From JANNMJ01 sp031397815 (GTDB lineage: Bacteria; Bacteroidota; Bacteroidia; Cytophagales; Hymenobacteraceae), in the NCBI GenBank assembly GCA_031397815.1, contig JANNMJ010000144.1, positions 1-7,424 of the forward strand: a DNA stretch of 7,424 bases, read 5' to 3'. Of the stretch, positions 5,688 to 7,424 are shown piece after piece. Position 1 is the first letter of the stretch, and every line of letters starts with the position of its first letter. The notes beneath the pieces are model-generated. The model was given only the letters and a program-made list of their open reading frames with translations. It made no database searches and was not told where the DNA came from. The translations under genes were made by a program, and so were the position numbers.

Positions 5688-7226
5688 ATGTCTGCCCTAA
5701 ACGGCGTCTCCTGGCGCGACTTTCTGCTCTACCACGACAACCAGCCCCTGCTCTTCACGCAGGCGCTGTTTTGGTTTCTGTTCGCGGGGGTACTGCTGAT
5801 TTATCCGCTGATTTATAAGTCGATGAAGGCGCGGAACCTGTTTCTGATGGCCTTCTCGTGGTTCTTTTATTACAAGACCGGCGGGTGGTTCCTGTTCCTG
5901 CTACTCTTCACGGCCGTCTTCGATTTCACGGCCGCCCAGCTCGTCTACCGCTCCACGAGTGCCAGTAAGCGCAAGGCGCTGATTGCGGCTTCCGTCGCGA
6001 TTAACCTCGGCGTGCTCGCGTATTTCAAGTACACTTTCTTCTTCGTCGATGCCGTCAATTACCTCACCGGGGGGCATTATGTGGCGCAGAACTGGCTGGC
6101 GGGGCTGGCGAACCACTCGCTCGGCACGCATTACGATGTGCTCACGATTATCCTCCCCGTGGGCGTCTCGTTCTACACGTTTCAGTCGATGAGCTACACC
6201 ATCGACGTGTACCGCGGCGACCTCAAGCCCGTCACGAACTTCCTCGATTTCGCGTTTTTCGTCTCGTTCTTCCCGCAGCTCGTCGCCGGCCCCATCGTGC
6301 GTGCCTCCGAGTTCGTCCCGCAGATTTACAAGCCCTACGCCCTCACAAGCGCCGAGTACGGCCGCGCCGTCTTCCTCATCGTCAATGGCCTGACGAAGAA
6401 GATTCTCATCTCCGACTACCTCGCCGCCAACTTCGTCGACCGCGTTTTCGCCGCCCCGCTCTCCTTCACCGGCTTCGAGAACCTGATGGCCACCTACGGC
6501 TACGCCATTCAGATTTACTGCGATTTCAGCGGCTACACCGACATCGCCATCGGCGTCGCCCTCCTCCTTGGCTTCAAGCTCGCCCTCAACTTCGATTCCC
6601 CTTACCAATCCACCAGCATCACCGAGTTCTGGCGCCGTTGGCACATCTCGCTCAGGAGCTGGCTGCGCGATTACCTCTACATCCCCCTCGGCGGCAACCG
6701 CCACGGGAAGGTGCGCGCGTACCTCAACCAGTTCCTCACGATGCTCCTCGGCGGCCTCTGGCACGGCGCGAGCATCCGGTTTTTGGTCTGGGGCGCCCTC
6801 CACGGCGGGGCGTTGGCGGTGCATAAAGGATGGGCCGAGATGCGCGGCGAGAAAGCCGGTGCCCCCGCCCAAACGTGGTGGGGCGCTCTGCTCGGCTGGG
6901 TCATCACGTTCCATTTCGTGTGCCTCTGCTGGATTTTCTTCCGCGCCGATTCGATGGCGACGTCCCTCGCCGTCCTCAAGCAAATCACCACCGATTTCAA
7001 GCCCGCCCTCATCCCCGCGATGCTCCCCGCCTACGCGCGGGTGTTCGCGCTGCTCGTCTTCGCGTACTACCTCCACTTCATCCCGCGCCCCGTCAAAGAA
7101 GGCGTGCGCGGCTGGTTCGGCCGCGTCCCCGACCTCGGGAAAGCCCTTCTCATCGTCGGGGTAGTGGTGCTGCTGTTTCAGGTGAAGAATGCGGAGATGC
7201 AGCCGTTTATCTACTTCCAGTTTTAG
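5688..7226 (+). CDS. MBOAT-family membrane O-acyltransferase (AlgI/DltB/PatA-like)
   Basis: A 512-residue polytopic inner-membrane protein expected to take acyl groups from a cytoplasmic donor and pass them across the membrane for modification of an envelope or exported glycan. Hydrophobic segments lie roughly at 22-43, 49-60, 65-85, 98-120, 150-170, 185-202, 226-242, 284-300, 345-362, 399-417, 445-463 and 482-498. Family motifs appear in order: LPVGVSFYTFQ (156-166), FFPQLVAGPIVR (194-205), DFSGYTDIAIG (279-289), NFDSPYQS (301-308), EFWRRWHISLRSWLRDYLY (313-331) with His319 matching the conserved AlgI/DltB histidine, YIPLGGNR (331-338), and GLWHGAS (356-362) with the second conserved His359. 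Length is normal for the family, and the C-terminal FIYFQF is typical of Bacteroidota members as I recall them. ATG 5688 fits the hydrophobic start, although no ribosome-binding site is visible. The SGNH genes upstream are the natural partners. The acyl group and acceptor are unknown. Confidence 0.93.
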   Translation: MSALNGVSWRDFLLYHDNQPLLFTQALFWFLFAGVLLIYPLIYKSMKARNLFLMAFSWFFYYKTGGWFLFLLLFTAVFDFTAAQLVYRSTSASKRKALIAASVAINLGVLAYFKYTFFFVDAVNYLTGGHYVAQNWLAGLANHSLGTHYDVLTIILPVGVSFYTFQSMSYTIDVYRGDLKPVTNFLDFAFFVSFFPQLVAGPIVRASEFVPQIYKPYALTSAEYGRAVFLIVNGLTKKILISDYLAANFVDRVFAAPLSFTGFENLMATYGYAIQIYCDFSGYTDIAIGVALLLGFKLALNFDSPYQSTSITEFWRRWHISLRSWLRDYLYIPLGGNRHGKVRAYLNQFLTMLLGGLWHGASIRFLVWGALHGGALAVHKGWAEMRGEKAGAPAQTWWGALLGWVITFHFVCLCWIFFRADSMATSLAVLKQITTDFKPALIPAMLPAYARVFALLVFAYYLHFIPRPVKEGVRGWFGRVPDLGKALLIVGVVVLLFQVKNAEMQPFIYFQF

Positions 7227-7241
7227 GGGGAAACCACCGCA

Positions 7242-7301
7242 CGAATGGCGCGGGGCTCTGCCCCGAATCCCCCCCCCCGAATGGCGCGGGGCTCTGCCCC
7301 G
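7242..7301. repeat. Perfect 24-base direct repeat of small hairpins, separated by a C-run
   Basis: Bases 7242-7265 and 7278-7301 are identical. Each unit begins CGAATGG and contains the hairpin CGGGGC-TCT-GCCCCG. The 12-base spacer is almost entirely C, and with the first base of the second unit it makes ten C in a row (7269-7278). The first hairpin starts 24 bases after the MBOAT stop and could slow or end transcription or protect the mRNA end, but no T-run follows. Confidence 0.9.
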
Positions 7302-7313
7302 TGCCGGCTATTT

Positions 7314-7331
7314 GCGGGTCTCTTGACCCGC
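7314..7331. repeat. Perfect hairpin GCGGGTC-TCTT-GACCCGC
   Basis: Seven paired bases on each side of a four-base loop, about 90 bases beyond the MBOAT stop. There is no poly-T on either side, so I list it as a palindrome rather than a terminator. Its design, a GC-rich stem with a TCT-containing loop, is like that of the two preceding hairpins but its sequence is different. Confidence 0.75.
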
Positions 7332-7391
7332 CACCCCAATCGGCGCACCTTGCCCGCGTGGTCAGTTCTGTCCCTAGGAAGACATCAATAG

Positions 7392-7424
7392 GTGCCCGGC
7401 GAGTGTGCCCGGCGAGTGTGCCCG
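7392..7424. repeat. 13-base tandem repeat (at least 2.5 units), cut by the window edge
   Basis: GTGCCCGGCGAGT occurs at 7392-7404 and 7405-7417, and a third unit begins at 7418 and is cut off after seven bases. The copies are identical. A 13-base period is not a multiple of three, so copy-number change would shift any reading frame across it. The full length is unknown. Confidence 0.85.

Larger units (their letters stand above)
7227..7424. other. Repeat-rich intergenic tail after the MBOAT gene
   Basis: No gene is recognisable in these 198 bases. They hold a 24-base direct repeat with internal hairpins, a run of ten C (7269-7278), a separate perfect hairpin (7314-7331), and a 13-base tandem repeat cut by the window edge. 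The density of repeats suggests that this is a junction between functional neighbourhoods. Confidence 0.6.

Noticed and set aside
5901..7076. Minus-strand open frame (391 codons) opposite the MBOAT gene
   Set aside because: The product is a Glu/Gly/Val-rich low-complexity string with no family motif. It is explained by the codon usage of the MBOAT gene on the other strand.
7392..7424. Edge repeats considered as the start of a CRISPR array
   Set aside because: The units are 13 bases long and directly adjacent, with no unique spacers. This is a simple tandem repeat.

Overview
The window is GC-rich, with tightly packed genes and GC-rich palindromic repeats between them. It looks like chromosomal DNA of a member of the Bacteroidota, most likely a Cytophagales organism of the Hymenobacter type. 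Three things support this. The octamer TACCTTTG, a perfect match to the Bacteroidota -7 promoter consensus TAnnTTTG, sits just upstream of two genes on opposite strands. The MBOAT protein ends in the FIYFQF tail I associate with Bacteroidota homologues. The YdcF/ElyC-like protein and the two SGNH proteins also resemble Cytophagales/Flavobacteria proteins as I remember them. No rRNA or other taxonomic marker is present, so the assignment is an inference.

Layout. Positions 1-200 hold no gene but carry two strong, adjacent inverted repeats. A minus-strand gene (201-1217) encodes a GT-B glycosyltransferase with the three motifs of bacterial sialyl/polysialyltransferases. Divergent from it is a plus-strand gene for a DUF218 (YdcF/ElyC/SanA-like) membrane protein, probably starting at GTG 1332 and ending at 2111. 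After 51 bases with its own promoter-like box come two SGNH/GDSL-hydrolase-fold proteins, 2163-3800 and 3797-5341, whose stop and start codons overlap as ATGA. A 346-base gap (5342-5687) contains two oppositely oriented copies of a roughly 45-base GC-rich repeat. It is followed by an MBOAT-family O-acyltransferase (5688-7226). The last 198 bases hold a direct repeat of small hairpins, a run of ten C, another hairpin, and a 13-base tandem repeat that runs off the window edge.

How the genes may work together. MBOAT proteins of the AlgI/DltB/PatA type pass acyl groups across the inner membrane. SGNH partners (compare PatB, AlgJ, AlgX) then place them on an extracytoplasmic glycan, or remove them. 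One MBOAT with two exported SGNH paralogues is therefore a credible envelope or exopolysaccharide O-acylation module. The neighbouring sialyltransferase-like enzyme and the DUF218 protein also fit cell-surface glycan biology, but no sequence evidence ties them to the same polymer. The acceptor glycan is unknown.

The most unusual points are the strongly basic, acid-free segment in the second SGNH protein, a WD...MGG...W signature shared by both SGNH paralogues, a predicted leaderless start at 2163, and a different family of palindromic repeat in each of three intergenic regions.
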